Origin: Stagnihabitans sp038231395
GTDB lineage: Bacteria; Pseudomonadota; Alphaproteobacteria; Rhodobacterales; Rhodobacteraceae
NCBI GenBank assembly: GCA_038231395.1
Contig: JBBRLL010000018.1
Coordinates: 13,919 to 77,918 of the forward strand
DNA length: 64,000 nucleotides
Reading direction: 5' to 3'
Shown here: positions 26,189-36,245 of the stretch, piece after piece
How the letters are laid out: every line of letters starts with the position of its first letter
How positions within the stretch are numbered: position 1 is the stretch's first letter
Position numbers and translations under genes: made by a program
The notes under the pieces: generated by a model
What the model was told of the DNA's origin: nothing
The model's database searches: none
Seen by the model: the letters and a program-made list of their open reading frames with translations, nothing else

Positions 26189-26270
26189 CCGCCCCCTACT
26201 GCGAGGCAGCGTCGACCCTGCCAATCTATCTGCGATAAATCCAAGCCGCACCTTTGATTGGCGGGTCCCA

Positions 26271-26289
26271 GATTTTTCGCAGAAAAATC
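26271..26289. repeat. 19-bp palindrome, copy 3
   Basis: GATTTTTCGCAGAAAAATC, identical to copy 2, in the gap between the convergent bolA and malate synthase genes. Confidence 0.8.
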
Positions 26290-26315
26290 GCGGATGCGCT
26301 ACCGAAGGTCCGAAC

Positions 26316-28451
26316 TTACCTCTGCGCCTTTTTCTGCAATCGGCAGGCATGCAGGATCGGCTCGGTGTAACCTGAGGGCTGCGCGCGGCCTTTGAAGACC
26401 AGCGCCTGCGCTGCCTGATAGGCTATCCCGTCAAATCCCGGTGCCATTGCCACATAGGCCGCGTCACCTGCGTTCTGCCCATCCACCAAAGTCGCCATCT
26501 TCTGCAAGGCCGCCTCGACCTGTGCCGCACTTACCACGCCATGCAGCAGCCAGTTGGCGATGTGCTGCGACGAGATCCGGCAGGTCGCCCGATCCTCCAT
26601 CAGGCCGATGTCATTCAGGTCCGGCACTTTGGAGCAGCCCACCCCCTGATCGACCCACCGCACCACATAGCCCAGAATGCCCTGCGCGTTGTTCTCCACC
26701 TCACGCAACACCTGCGCCTCGGTCCATTTCTGGTAAGATGCCAGCGGAATCTCCAGAATGGTTTCCACATAGCCGCGCCTCCCGCTTGCGGCCAAGCGCT
26801 TCTGCACCGCAAACACGTCGATCTTGTGGTAATGCAGCGCGTGCAAAACCGCCGCTGTGGGCGAGGGCACCCAGGCGCAATTCGCCCCGGCCTTGGGGTG
26901 TTCGATCTTTTGTTCCAGCATCGCGGCCATCAGATCGGGTGCCGCCCACATGCCCTTGCCAATCTGCGCCCGCCCCGAAAGCCCGCATTCCAGCCCGATA
27001 TCGACGTTCTGGTTCTCGTAAGCCCCGATCCATGGTTTGCGTTTGATAAAGTCTTTGCGGCTGAACGGCCCGGCCTCGATGGAGGTGTGAATTTCGTCCC
27101 CGGTCCGGTCCAGAAACCCGGTGTTGATGAAGGCCAGCCGGTTTTTCGCCGCCCGGATACATTCTTTCAGGTTGACCGAAGTGCGCCGCTCTTCATCCAT
27201 CACGCCGATCTTGACGGTGTTGGGGGCCAGCCCCAGAAAGCGTTCCACCCGGCCAAAGACCGCATCGGCAAATGCCACTTCCTCTGGCCCGTGCATCTTG
27301 GGCTTGACCACGTAAATCGACCCGTGGCGCGAATTGCGCTGGCCTGCCAGATCATGCCTGGCAATCAAGACCGTGATCGCGGCATCCATCAGCCCTTCAA
27401 ACACCTCCGCGCCAAAGCGGTCCAAAATGGCCGGGTTGGTCATCAGATGGCCCACATTGCGGATCCACATCAAGGCGCGGCCCTTCAGAACCACCTCGCC
27501 ACCGTCCGGTGCCGTAAAGACCCGGTCCTCGTTCAGCCGTCGCGTGATCTGGCGGCCGCCCTTTTCCAGATCTGCGGTCAGCGTGCCCTGCATCAGACCA
27601 AGCCAGTTGCCATAGGCCTGCACTTTGTCCTCGGCATCGACACAGGCCACCGAGTCCTCGCAATCCATGATCGCTGAAACCGCGGCCTCCAGCACGATAT
27701 CCGCCAGCAACGCCTGATCGCGCGCACCAATCGGATGGGCCCGGTCAAACACCAGTTCCACATGCAACCCGTTGTTGCGCAACAAAACCGAGTCCGGCGC
27801 TTTTGGATTGCCGCGATAGCCGACGAACTTGTCCGGCGACACCAACGGCAGGTCATCGACCAACAAAGCCCCCTCTTTCACGTAATAGCGCCGCACGTCG
27901 GCATGGCTGGTGCCCGCAATCGGGAATGCCTCGTCCAGAAACACCCGGGCCCGCGCCACAACCCGCGCGCCGCGCCCGCGTTCATATCCGCCGACAGGTG
28001 CCACGCTGCCCATCGCATCGGTGCCGTACAGCGCGTCATACAGACTGCCCCATCGGGCGTTGGCCGCATTCACGGCGTAGCGCGCGTTGGTGATCGGCAC
28101 CACAAGCTGAGGGCCGGGGACCAGCGCAATCTCGGGGTCCACTCCGGTCGTCTCAATCTGAAATGCCGCCCCCTCCGGGGCCAAATAGCCGATCTGGCGC
28201 AGAAACCCGGCATAGGCCTGCGCGTCATGCGGGGCGGCCCGGTGCGCCACATGCCAGGCGTCAATCTGCGCCTGCAAATCGTCGCGCTTCGCCAACAAGG
28301 CCCGGTTGACCGGTCCCATCTCGTGGATCAGGTCCGAAAAGCCCGCCCAAAACGCCGCAACGTCCACCCCGCTGCCCGGCAAAGCCTGGTTCTCAACAAA
28401 GCTGGCCAGAACGTCTTCAACCTGAAGTCCAGCGCGGGTGACACGAGCCAT
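26316..28451 (-). CDS. glcB: Malate synthase G
   Basis: A 711-residue malate synthase of the G (monomeric) class, which condenses glyoxylate and acetyl-CoA to malate in the glyoxylate shunt and glycolate use. Family segments include MDCEDSVACVDAEDKVQAYGNWLGLMQG (catalytic-loop region), WIRNVGHLMTNPAI, GSIYVVKPKMHGPEEV and EERRTSVNLKECI. The length is normal. The ATG at 28451 (MARVTRAGLQVEDV) is chosen because the frame extending to 28628 encodes unlike N-terminal sequence. Isocitrate lyase is not in the window. Confidence 0.96.
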   Translation of the reverse strand: MARVTRAGLQVEDVLASFVENQALPGSGVDVAAFWAGFSDLIHEMGPVNRALLAKRDDLQAQIDAWHVAHRAAPHDAQAYAGFLRQIGYLAPEGAAFQIETTGVDPEIALVPGPQLVVPITNARYAVNAANARWGSLYDALYGTDAMGSVAPVGGYERGRGARVVARARVFLDEAFPIAGTSHADVRRYYVKEGALLVDDLPLVSPDKFVGYRGNPKAPDSVLLRNNGLHVELVFDRAHPIGARDQALLADIVLEAAVSAIMDCEDSVACVDAEDKVQAYGNWLGLMQGTLTADLEKGGRQITRRLNEDRVFTAPDGGEVVLKGRALMWIRNVGHLMTNPAILDRFGAEVFEGLMDAAITVLIARHDLAGQRNSRHGSIYVVKPKMHGPEEVAFADAVFGRVERFLGLAPNTVKIGVMDEERRTSVNLKECIRAAKNRLAFINTGFLDRTGDEIHTSIEAGPFSRKDFIKRKPWIGAYENQNVDIGLECGLSGRAQIGKGMWAAPDLMAAMLEQKIEHPKAGANCAWVPSPTAAVLHALHYHKIDVFAVQKRLAASGRRGYVETILEIPLASYQKWTEAQVLREVENNAQGILGYVVRWVDQGVGCSKVPDLNDIGLMEDRATCRISSQHIANWLLHGVVSAAQVEAALQKMATLVDGQNAGDAAYVAMAPGFDGIAYQAAQALVFKGRAQPSGYTEPILHACRLQKKAQR

Positions 28452-28643
28452 GGTAATTCTCCCAAAAAGCAAGGTCATCAGACAGGAAAGCCAAAGCCTC
28501 CGCAAGCCAACCGCCGTGCTTGCAAAACAGAAGCACCAACAACGATCTGGCGATAATCCTATGGTAGGCCATTCAACAATGATCGCATGACACCACGCAG
28601 AAGGGCGTGACACCCTCGCGCCGGCCAAAGCCTTACGCCGCCC

Positions 28644-30881
28644 TTAAATGTCCAGCCCTGCCAGGTAATCCATCAGCGCCGGTCTGACACTTTCGTGCCC
28701 TTCTTCGCGCGCCTGATCCATCACCGCCCGCGCAGCACCGATGTCGGCTACCCGCATCAGCGCCTTGACCGGGCCGATGGACGCGGGCCGCATCGACAGG
28801 ACGCGCAAACCCATGGCGGCAAGCGCCAAAGCCTCGATCGGGCGACCGGCATCCTCGCCACAAAACGACAGTTTGGTGCCATAGGGCGCGCAGCGCTGCA
28901 CGATATGCTCAATAAAGCCCAGGAAAGAGACGTTCAGCACGTCATAGCGCTTGCGCACCCGCTCATTCTCGCGGTCTGCGGCAAAGAAGAATTGCTTCAG
29001 ATCGTTGCCGCCGATGCTGATGAAATCGGCCAGACGGAAGAAGTCGTCCGGCGCATAGGCCAAAGACGGGGTTTCCAGCATGGCTCCGATCTGGATATCG
29101 GAAGGCACCGGATGGCCCAGACTTTTCTCACGGTGAACCTCGCGCAGAACGTGGCTGCGCGCGGATTTGAACTCGCCAAACTCGCTGATGAATGGGAACA
29201 TCACCTGTAACGCCCGGCCATTGGCGGCCCGCAGCAGGGCCTGCACCTGCATCCGCAACACGCCCGGTTTGTCCAGACCGACCCGGATCGCCCGCCACCC
29301 CATCGCCGGGTTGGGTTCATCATTCGGCTTCATATAGGGCAGCACCTTGTCTGACCCGATGTCCAGCGTGCGAAAGGCCACCGGCTTGCCTTTGGCCGCA
29401 TCCATCACCCGGGCGTACAAGGTGGCCAATTCAGCGCGCTGCGGCATCTTGTTGCGGATCAGAAATTGCAGTTCGGTGCGAAACAGGCCGACCGCTTCTG
29501 CCCCGGACCCCACCAGCGAGGGCAGGTCAGCCATCAGCCCGGCATTCATCTGAAGTTCCAGCCGAACGCCGTCTGTGGTCAGCGCGGGCAGGTCGCGCAG
29601 GCTGGCATAGCGTTTCTGCGCCTCGGCCTGCATGGCGATCTTGTCGCGAAAGCTGCGGGCGATGGTTTCCTCGGGCCGCAGGTGAACAATCCCCTGATCG
29701 CCGTCCACCAGAATGGCGTTGCCGTTCAGCGCCTCTGTCGCGATGCCCTTGGCATGGATCACCATGGGAATGGCCAGCGCGCGCGCCACCACGGCGGCGT
29801 GGCTGCCGACCGAGCCTTCTTCCAGCACCACGCCTTTCAGCCTGCGGCCATAGTCCAAAAGTTCGGCAGGCCCGATATTGCGCGCCACCAGCACCGGGTT
29901 TTCCGGCATGGCAGCACCGGTGTCCTTGCCCTGACCGGTCAGGATGCGCAAAAGCCGGTTGGAGAGGTCGTCAAGGTCATGCAACCGCTCACGCAGATAG
30001 GTATCCTCGACCTGCTCCAGCCGGTTGCGGGCGGTGGATTGCTCTTTTTCCACGGCAGCCTCGGCAGACAGGCCGCGCTGGATATCCTCCTCCATCCGGC
30101 GCAGCCAGCCACGCGAATGGGCGAACATGCGGTAGGCTTCAAGGACCGCCTTCTGGTCCTTGTCCAGACTTTCGGCCTCCAAAAGATCATCAACCGAGAC
30201 GCGCAGGACACTGACAGCCTCGCGGATCCGGTCAATCTCCAGCAAGGGATCGTCGGCCACCGGGTTGGTGATGACAACGCGCGGCTCATGCAGCCAGACC
30301 CGGCCTTCGGCAGCGCCCTCCTGTCCGGACGTGCCGCGAAACAGGATCGGCTGCTTGTGCAGACCGATGCCATCATCGCCGCCAAAAGCCCCCAGTTCCG
30401 CCATCTCTGCCAGAACCATGGCCACGACTTCGATGGCGTCAATCTCATCCTCGGAATAGGTGCGGGCGTCTTTCGATTGCAGGACGAGAACGCCCAGCCG
30501 TTCGCCAACCCGCTGGATCGGTACGCCAAGGAAAGAGGAATAAATCTCTTCCCCGGTCTCTGGCATGAAGCGAAAGCCCTTTTCGGCGGGGGCGTTGGCG
30601 GTGTTCACCGGCTGGCCCAGCCTTGCAACCCGGCCCACCAGACCTTCGCCCAGCTTCATCCGGGTCTTGTGGACCGCATCCTGTTTCAGACCCTCGGTCG
30701 CACATAGTTCCAGAGTTTCGGCATCTCGGAACAGGTAGATCGAGCACACCTCGGTCCCCATCGAATCCGCAATGATATGGGTGATGCGGTCGAGCCGGTC
30801 CTGCCCCTTGTCGGGCGTGCCCAGAACATCGCGCAAACGGCGCAAAAGCTTGCGGCTGTCGCTTTCCTTGCGGTCGGCCAT
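28644..30881 (-). CDS. ptsP: PEP-protein phosphotransferase of the nitrogen PTS (EI-Ntr)
   Basis: A 745-residue EI-Ntr, the first enzyme of the regulatory nitrogen phosphotransferase chain to NPr and EIIA-Ntr. The N-terminal GAF domain (about 20-155, RITHIIADSMGTEVCSIYLFR) can sense nitrogen metabolites. A helical linker leads to the phospho-histidine domain with active His361 in GSVGSHAAVVARAL, and the PEP-binding TIM barrel has GLFRTELQFLIR and SFCGEDAGRP. It starts about 200 bp after lysC and lies in the same direction. Confidence 0.95.
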   Translation of the reverse strand: MADRKESDSRKLLRRLRDVLGTPDKGQDRLDRITHIIADSMGTEVCSIYLFRDAETLELCATEGLKQDAVHKTRMKLGEGLVGRVARLGQPVNTANAPAEKGFRFMPETGEEIYSSFLGVPIQRVGERLGVLVLQSKDARTYSEDEIDAIEVVAMVLAEMAELGAFGGDDGIGLHKQPILFRGTSGQEGAAEGRVWLHEPRVVITNPVADDPLLEIDRIREAVSVLRVSVDDLLEAESLDKDQKAVLEAYRMFAHSRGWLRRMEEDIQRGLSAEAAVEKEQSTARNRLEQVEDTYLRERLHDLDDLSNRLLRILTGQGKDTGAAMPENPVLVARNIGPAELLDYGRRLKGVVLEEGSVGSHAAVVARALAIPMVIHAKGIATEALNGNAILVDGDQGIVHLRPEETIARSFRDKIAMQAEAQKRYASLRDLPALTTDGVRLELQMNAGLMADLPSLVGSGAEAVGLFRTELQFLIRNKMPQRAELATLYARVMDAAKGKPVAFRTLDIGSDKVLPYMKPNDEPNPAMGWRAIRVGLDKPGVLRMQVQALLRAANGRALQVMFPFISEFGEFKSARSHVLREVHREKSLGHPVPSDIQIGAMLETPSLAYAPDDFFRLADFISIGGNDLKQFFFAADRENERVRKRYDVLNVSFLGFIEHIVQRCAPYGTKLSFCGEDAGRPIEALALAAMGLRVLSMRPASIGPVKALMRVADIGAARAVMDQAREEGHESVRPALMDYLAGLDI

Positions 30882-31036
30882 GCTGTCCCCTTCACCGCCC
30901 GGCGCATTTTATCGCGGACCTGAGGTCTTTATCACCGCCTTCGTGTCGCGGCGAAAGGGGCGAGGTGCCGGAATTTGCACCATGCGGGCGGGAAAAGCTG
31001 CGGACTGTCGCGGATTTCAGGACAAACGCCGCAGAC

Positions 31037-31059
31037 ATGGGCAGATTGCCCATCCTACC
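31037..31059 (-). repeat. REP element 4
   Basis: Arms ATGGGCA and TGCCCAT around GAT, then CCTACC; on the minus strand, GGTAG plus stem. It sits in the lysC/ptsP gap, 22 bp from the lysC stop. Its sequence matches REP 5 exactly and REP 3 in reverse complement. Confidence 0.78.
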
Positions 31060-31080
31060 TTTGCCCGGGGCTGGGATGGT

Positions 31081-32343
31081 TCAGTTGCCGGCCTTGTCCA
31101 GATCAAACGCGTCATGCAGGGCTTGCACGGCCAATTCCATGTATTTGCGGTCGATCAGGACCGATATCTTGATCTCGGATGTGGAGATGACCTTGATGTT
31201 GACATTCTCGGACGCCAAGGAGGCGAACATCTTGGCCGCAACCCCGGCGTGGCTGCGCATTCCGATGCCCACGACCGAGATCTTGGCCACGTCGCTGTCG
31301 GTCACCAACCGGGCGTAGGCGAATTTGCCGGCACCCTGGGCGTCCTCGATCGCCTTCTTGGCGCGGATCACCTGATTGGTCGGGCAGGAAAACGTCATGT
31401 CGGTATAGGCGCGCTTGTCGGTCGGGTCGTCATGTTCGGAGATATTCTGCACGATCATGTCGACGTTGACCCCGGCATCAGCCAAAGGCCCGAAGATGGC
31501 AGCGGCGATGCCGGGCCGATCCTCCACCCGCACCAGCGTCATTTTCGCTTCGTCGCGTGAAAAGGCCACGCCAGAGACGACTTTCGATTCCATGATTTCA
31601 TCCTCGTCGCAGACCAAAGTTCCAGAAGTCTCATCCGTCTCCTCAAACGAGGACAGCACCCGCAGCCGCACCTTGTAGCGCATCGCCAGTTCGACGGAGC
31701 GGGTTTGCAGGACCTTGGCACCAAGCGAGGCCAGTTCCAGCATTTCCTCGAACGCGATCCGGTCCAGTTTGCGCGCCTTTTCGGACACGCGCGGATCGGT
31801 GGTGTAGACGCCGTCCACATCGGTATAAATATCGCAGCGTTCCGCGCCAAAGGCCGCCGCAAAGGCCACGGCCGTGGTGTCAGACCCGCCACGGCCCAAG
31901 GTGGTGATCCGCCCCTCTGGACTGACGCCCTGAAACCCTGCCACCACGGCAACCTTGAAACCTTCGCCAAACTTGGCGTTGATATTGTCGCGCGGAATAC
32001 TGACGAACCGGGCCGAGGAATGCGCCGACGTCGTGTTGATCGGCACTTGCCAGCCCTGCCATGACCGCGCCGGAACACCGATTTCCTGCAACCGCAGCGC
32101 CATCAACCCCGCCGTCACATTCTCACCCGCCGAAACCACCGCATCATATTCGCGGGCGTCATAGAGTTTGGAGGTGCCCTCGACCCAACCCACCAGTTCG
32201 TTGGTCTTGCCCGACATGGCAGAGACGATCACGATGACCTCGAAACCGCGCGCCACCTCGGCCTGCACCTTCCTGGCGGCGTTCTCGATCCGCTCAATCG
32301 TGGCGACCGAGGTGCCACCGAATTTCATCACCAGAAGTGGCAT
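31081..32343 (-). CDS. lysC: Aspartate kinase
   Basis: A 420-residue aspartokinase, phosphorylating aspartate at the first step to lysine, methionine and threonine. The kinase domain starts VMKFGGTSVATIERIENAA, and VVAGFQGVSPEGRITTLGRGGSDTTAVAFA plus CDIYTDVDGVYTTDPR complete the active site. Two C-terminal ACT domains (about 265-410) indicate feedback control by end-product amino acids. Length and layout match the monofunctional family. Confidence 0.96.
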   Translation of the reverse strand: MPLLVMKFGGTSVATIERIENAARKVQAEVARGFEVIVIVSAMSGKTNELVGWVEGTSKLYDAREYDAVVSAGENVTAGLMALRLQEIGVPARSWQGWQVPINTTSAHSSARFVSIPRDNINAKFGEGFKVAVVAGFQGVSPEGRITTLGRGGSDTTAVAFAAAFGAERCDIYTDVDGVYTTDPRVSEKARKLDRIAFEEMLELASLGAKVLQTRSVELAMRYKVRLRVLSSFEETDETSGTLVCDEDEIMESKVVSGVAFSRDEAKMTLVRVEDRPGIAAAIFGPLADAGVNVDMIVQNISEHDDPTDKRAYTDMTFSCPTNQVIRAKKAIEDAQGAGKFAYARLVTDSDVAKISVVGIGMRSHAGVAAKMFASLASENVNIKVISTSEIKISVLIDRKYMELAVQALHDAFDLDKAGN

Positions 32344-32615
32344 GGTCGTGTCCTTCGCATCGTCTTGGCAAAGCCATCGTCAGCAACCGCCTTCGCAAAA
32401 TCGGCTGCTTCATAGCAGATGGCGGGGCAGGGGCAAGCGGGGCCAACCTTGCGTGAAGGTTTCGTGACGTGGGTCCAAAGGTGATCTGGCGCAACCCGAT
32501 CCCGGATTTGGGGGAGGGATCGTTGGGACGACCTTGAAAGGTTGGTGGAATGCCGGTCAAAGCGACCAGCGTTTTCGATGTGACGCTGACCTTTAAGGGA
32601 CCACCACCTCGGCCT

Positions 32616-33878
32616 TTACAACCCGCGCCACCCGATGTCGCTGCGGCAAAACCCCTCGGGCCAATTCACATGGTCCAGCATCGCATAGGCCCGGTTGCGC
32701 GCCTCCGCCAGACTTGCGCCGCGCGCGGTGATGTTCAGAACCCGACCGCCATTGGCAAGGATTTGGCCATCGCTTGCCATCGTGCCCGCGTGAAAGCACA
32801 TATGCCGGCTGTCCTCTGGCAACCGCTTCAACCCGTGGATGACCGAGCCTTTTTCAAAAGCCCCCGGATAGCCCTTGGCGGCCATCACCACCGTCAAGGC
32901 ATGGTCATCCGCCCAGTTGACCCTGGCCTGATCAAGCTGCCCTTCGGCGCAGGCCAAAAGCAGGTCCAAGGCCTGCGCCCCCAGCCGCATCATCAGAACC
33001 TGACACTCCGGATCGCCAAAGCGGGCGTTGTATTCCACCAGCCGGGCCCGTCCATCTTCAATCATCAGCCCGGCATAGAGGACCCCTTGATAGGGTGTTT
33101 CGCGCCGCGCCATCTCCCGGATCGTCGGCAGCACAATCTCTGCCATCGCCTGGCGCTGAATGGCGTCGGTCAGCACAGGCGCGGGCGAATATGCCCCCAT
33201 CCCGCCGGTGTTCGGCCCGGTGTCGCCGTCAAAGGCGCGCTTGTGGTCCTGCGCGGTGCCAATGGGCAAAGCGTTGACGCCATCGGTGAGGATGAAAAAG
33301 CTGGCCTCCTCGCCCGCCATGAAGTCCTCGATGACAACTTCCGCTCCTGCCGTGCCAAACTCGCCGCCAAACATGTCGTCAACCGTGTCCAAAGCCTCCG
33401 CCTCAGTCATGGCGACGATGACGCCCTTGCCCGCCGCCAGTCCATCCGCCTTCACGACAATCGGCGCACCTTTGGCCCGGATATAATCTTTCGCCGGACC
33501 TGCCGACCTGAACCGCGCATAGCCCGCCGTTGGCGCACCACAGGCATCGCAAATCTCTTTGGTGAACGCCTTTGACGCCTCCAGCCGCGCCGCCTTTGCA
33601 CTTGGCCCAAAGGTCAGGATGCCCGCTGCCCGCAACGTATCTGCCACCCCGGCGGCAAGCGGAGCCTCTGGCCCGACAATCACGAAATCCACTGCGTTTT
33701 CGGCGCAAAATGCAACGACCGCACTGCCGTCCAGGATGTCAATTGCAGCAACCTCCGCCAACTGCGCGATGCCGGCATTGCCGGGCGCTACGATCAGCCG
33801 GTCGGTCTTGGGGTTCTGCTTGATGGCCCAGGCCAGGGCGTGTTCGCGCCCGCCGCTGCCAAGGATAAGGATGTTCAT
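32616..33878 (-). CDS. purD: Phosphoribosylamine-glycine ligase
   Basis: A 420-residue GARS, the second step of de novo purine synthesis, ligating glycine to 5-phosphoribosylamine with ATP. It begins with MNILILGSGGREHALAW and shows ATP-grasp segments PIVVKADGLAAGKGVIVA, EVVIEDFMAGEEASFFILTDG and LVEYNARFGDPECQVLMMRL. The ATG at 33878 is chosen because this sequence is the invariant GARS N-terminus; the frame continues open to 34178 only by chance. It is divergent from xseA across 64 bp. Confidence 0.97.
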   Translation of the reverse strand: MNILILGSGGREHALAWAIKQNPKTDRLIVAPGNAGIAQLAEVAAIDILDGSAVVAFCAENAVDFVIVGPEAPLAAGVADTLRAAGILTFGPSAKAARLEASKAFTKEICDACGAPTAGYARFRSAGPAKDYIRAKGAPIVVKADGLAAGKGVIVAMTEAEALDTVDDMFGGEFGTAGAEVVIEDFMAGEEASFFILTDGVNALPIGTAQDHKRAFDGDTGPNTGGMGAYSPAPVLTDAIQRQAMAEIVLPTIREMARRETPYQGVLYAGLMIEDGRARLVEYNARFGDPECQVLMMRLGAQALDLLLACAEGQLDQARVNWADDHALTVVMAAKGYPGAFEKGSVIHGLKRLPEDSRHMCFHAGTMASDGQILANGGRVLNITARGASLAEARNRAYAMLDHVNWPEGFCRSDIGWRGL

Positions 33879-33942
33879 GGCTTTGCCCCCGCTTGGCCTT
33901 CGTTGGTTTGCGTCATAAGGTGGGGGGGCAGCGGAGGCAACC

Positions 33943-35649
33943 ATGGCTTTGTTCGAAGACGACGACCCACCGGCCAGCTCAAGACCCCGCAAAGGCACCC
34001 GTGATCTCGTGGCGGCTCCGGTCGCAGGCGCAGTGGCCGACGCGACTGGTGGCCCATCAGCCAGTCTATCTGCCAGTCCATCGGGCAGTCCATCTGCCGG
34101 TCCATCTGCGGGGATCATGTCCGGCAACAGCCCGGAATACACCGTCTCGGAACTCTCCGGCGCGGTCCAACGGATCATCGAGGGTGAGTTCGGCCTGATC
34201 AGGGTGCGCGGCGAGGTGGGGCGTGTGTCCCGACCGGCCTCTGGTCACCTGTATTTCGACCTGAAAGATGACCGAAATGTCATCGCGGCCATCGCCTGGA
34301 AGGGTCAGGTCGCCAAGATGCAGGTCAGGCCGGAAGAGGGGATGGAGGTCGTGGCCACTGGCCGGATGACCACCTTTCCCGGCCAGTCGAAATACCAGAT
34401 GATCGTGGAGGATGTGGCCCCTGCCGGCGTCGGTGCCCTGATGGCCATGTTGGAAAAGCGCAAGGCAGCCCTAAGCGCCGAGGGTCTGTTCGACCCCGCC
34501 CGCAAGAAACCCATTCCCTATCTGCCAACGGTGATCGGCGTGGTGACCTCGCCGTCCGGGGCCGTCATCCGCGACATCCTGCACCGCTTGCGTGACCGCT
34601 TTCCGCGCCACGTGCTGATCTGGCCGGTGGCTGTGCAGGGCCAGAACTGCGCCGCCGAGGTTGCAGCCGCCATCCGCGGTTTCAACGCTCTTGAACCGGG
34701 CGGAAAAATCCCGCGCCCCGATCTGATCATCGTCGCACGGGGCGGCGGCAGTCTTGAAGACCTGTGGGGCTTTAACGAGGAAATCGTGGTGCGGGCCGCC
34801 GCCGCCTCAAAAATCCCGCTGATCTCTGCCGTGGGCCACGAGACCGATACCACCCTCATCGACTACGCCGCCGACCTGCGCGCCCCAACGCCGACCGCTG
34901 CCGCCGAAATGGCGGTGCCGGTGCGTGCCGACCTGTTGGCCACCGTGGCTGACCTTGCCGCCAGACAATCGCGTGCCAGCCGCGCCCTTCTGGACCGGCG
35001 GGGTCAACGCCTGCGTGATCTGGCCCGCGCGCTGCCCCGGTTGGACGCCCTGCTGTCGGGTCCCCGCCAACGCCACGACGCCGCGACCCAACGGCTTGGA
35101 GGTGCGCTGTCGCTTGCCACCTCGCGCAAACGCGCCCGGTTTGAGGCGCTGGCGTCCCCACTCCGCCCCGCCTTGCTGATGGGTCTGATCCAGCGCAGCG
35201 CGGCCTCACTTCGCCAGACCACTGCCAACCTGAACGCCCGCGCCGACCTGCGTCTGGAACGCGCGCGCACAGGCGTTGACAAATGGGCCTCGCGTCTGGC
35301 TCCCGCGCTAACCCGCCTGATTGCGACCTCTGCCCGTGACATCGCCAAGGAGCGTGAGCGGTTGTCTGCTGTTGCCCTGCGGCTTGACGCTGCCCCGGCC
35401 AATCGCCTGAGCAACCTTGCCGCCCGGCTTGAGGCGCTTGACCGCACCCGGCAAACCCTTGGCTACGGCGAAACCCTCCGGCGCGGCTATGCGGTTGTGT
35501 GGGGCGACGGCGCGGTCGTCACCACCAAGGCCGCCGCCGAAGCAGCGCAAGTGCTGGAGATTGAATTTCAGGATGGCCGCATGACGCCAAAACCCGCTGC
35601 CAAAAAGCCGAAAGCCGTCGAAAAGCCCACACAAGGCAGCTTGTTCTGA
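33943..35649 (+). CDS. xseA: Exodeoxyribonuclease VII large subunit
   Basis: A 568-residue XseA, the catalytic subunit of the single-strand exonuclease that acts in repair. After a variable start, the OB-fold DNA-binding domain reads YTVSELSGAVQRIIEGEFG..VRGEVGRVSRPASGHLYFDLKD, then the nuclease core VTSPSGAVIRDILHRLRDRFPRHVLIWP and ARGGGSLEDLWGFNEE, then a long helical coiled-coil C-terminus. The 45-residue N-terminal region is expanded by a tandem repeat. I kept the ATG at 33943 because MALFEDDDPP is acidic like relatives and a GGAGGC ribosome binding site precedes it; a start at 34117 is possible. Confidence 0.94.
   Translation: MALFEDDDPPASSRPRKGTRDLVAAPVAGAVADATGGPSASLSASPSGSPSAGPSAGIMSGNSPEYTVSELSGAVQRIIEGEFGLIRVRGEVGRVSRPASGHLYFDLKDDRNVIAAIAWKGQVAKMQVRPEEGMEVVATGRMTTFPGQSKYQMIVEDVAPAGVGALMAMLEKRKAALSAEGLFDPARKKPIPYLPTVIGVVTSPSGAVIRDILHRLRDRFPRHVLIWPVAVQGQNCAAEVAAAIRGFNALEPGGKIPRPDLIIVARGGGSLEDLWGFNEEIVVRAAAASKIPLISAVGHETDTTLIDYAADLRAPTPTAAAEMAVPVRADLLATVADLAARQSRASRALLDRRGQRLRDLARALPRLDALLSGPRQRHDAATQRLGGALSLATSRKRARFEALASPLRPALLMGLIQRSAASLRQTTANLNARADLRLERARTGVDKWASRLAPALTRLIATSARDIAKERERLSAVALRLDAAPANRLSNLAARLEALDRTRQTLGYGETLRRGYAVVWGDGAVVTTKAAAEAAQVLEIEFQDGRMTPKPAAKKPKAVEKPTQGSLF
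34054..34113 (+). repeat. Five 12-bp tandem units in the xseA N-terminal region
   Basis: Units such as CCATCTGCCAGT repeat five times with a few changes, encoding PSAS, LSAS, PSGS, PSAG and PSAG between the acidic start and the OB fold. They form a low-complexity linker that could vary in length by slippage. Confidence 0.85.
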
Positions 35650-35783
35650 CGGGTCAGTGCGCTGGCGATCTAATCGCGGCTTTGGCTGACCTCGGCTGCC
35701 AGCCACGGCCGCTGAGACGCGCGGTCAATGCAACGATGGTCTGGAAAAGGTTTGCGGGGCCGAAAGGGCAACCACCCAAGCCT

Positions 35784-36209
35784 TCAGACACCTACGCGTG
35801 GTCCCGGGCACTGCATTGGCGCATTGGTCTGGGCGACTTCTGACAATGCGGTCGGACCGCCACCGATGTAAACCGCCACCAGACCAGCCGTGCCCAGATA
35901 GAATTGCCAGCAGTTCTGCTCCGGGCTGTCGGAGTAGACAAAGCAGATTTGCGGCCCGTTGCCAGCGGCGGGTCCTTCGGTCCAGGTGCCGTATTGGCAA
36001 GGCTGATCGGTAAAGGCCCAGACAACCTGATGGTCCGGCAGATATTCCTCTTGCCCCCAAACCTGACCGCCTTCGGCATAGGTCAGGGTCTTGCCGATGG
36101 CGTAAGCCTCAAACTGGGTCGCACTCAGCGGCGCGCCAAGTTGCGCTGAGGGCGGGTCAGCCAGCGCGGGCAGCGGGATGAGGCATAAAGCCAGAACAAT
36201 GCGTTTCAT
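35784..36209 (-). CDS. Secreted protein of unknown function (DUF995-like)
   Basis: A 141-residue protein with a clear signal peptide (MKRIVLALCLIPLPALA). The mature part has four cysteines, in DQPCQYGTW, QICFVYSD, QNCWQF and APMQCPG, which suggests two disulfides. The order IGKTLTYAEGG, then GTWTE, QICF and CWQ resembles the DUF995 pattern, though I cannot confirm the family. It should reside in the periplasm. Confidence 0.72.
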   Translation of the reverse strand: MKRIVLALCLIPLPALADPPSAQLGAPLSATQFEAYAIGKTLTYAEGGQVWGQEEYLPDHQVVWAFTDQPCQYGTWTEGPAAGNGPQICFVYSDSPEQNCWQFYLGTAGLVAVYIGGGPTALSEVAQTNAPMQCPGPRVGV

Positions 36210-36245
36210 CCAAATATCCTGCCAAATCCGGCGTGCAAAATCCAG

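Noticed and set aside
32550..33575. 341-codon open frame on the plus strand
   Set aside because: Antisense to purD, with no protein-like motifs; explained by strong third-position G+C bias.
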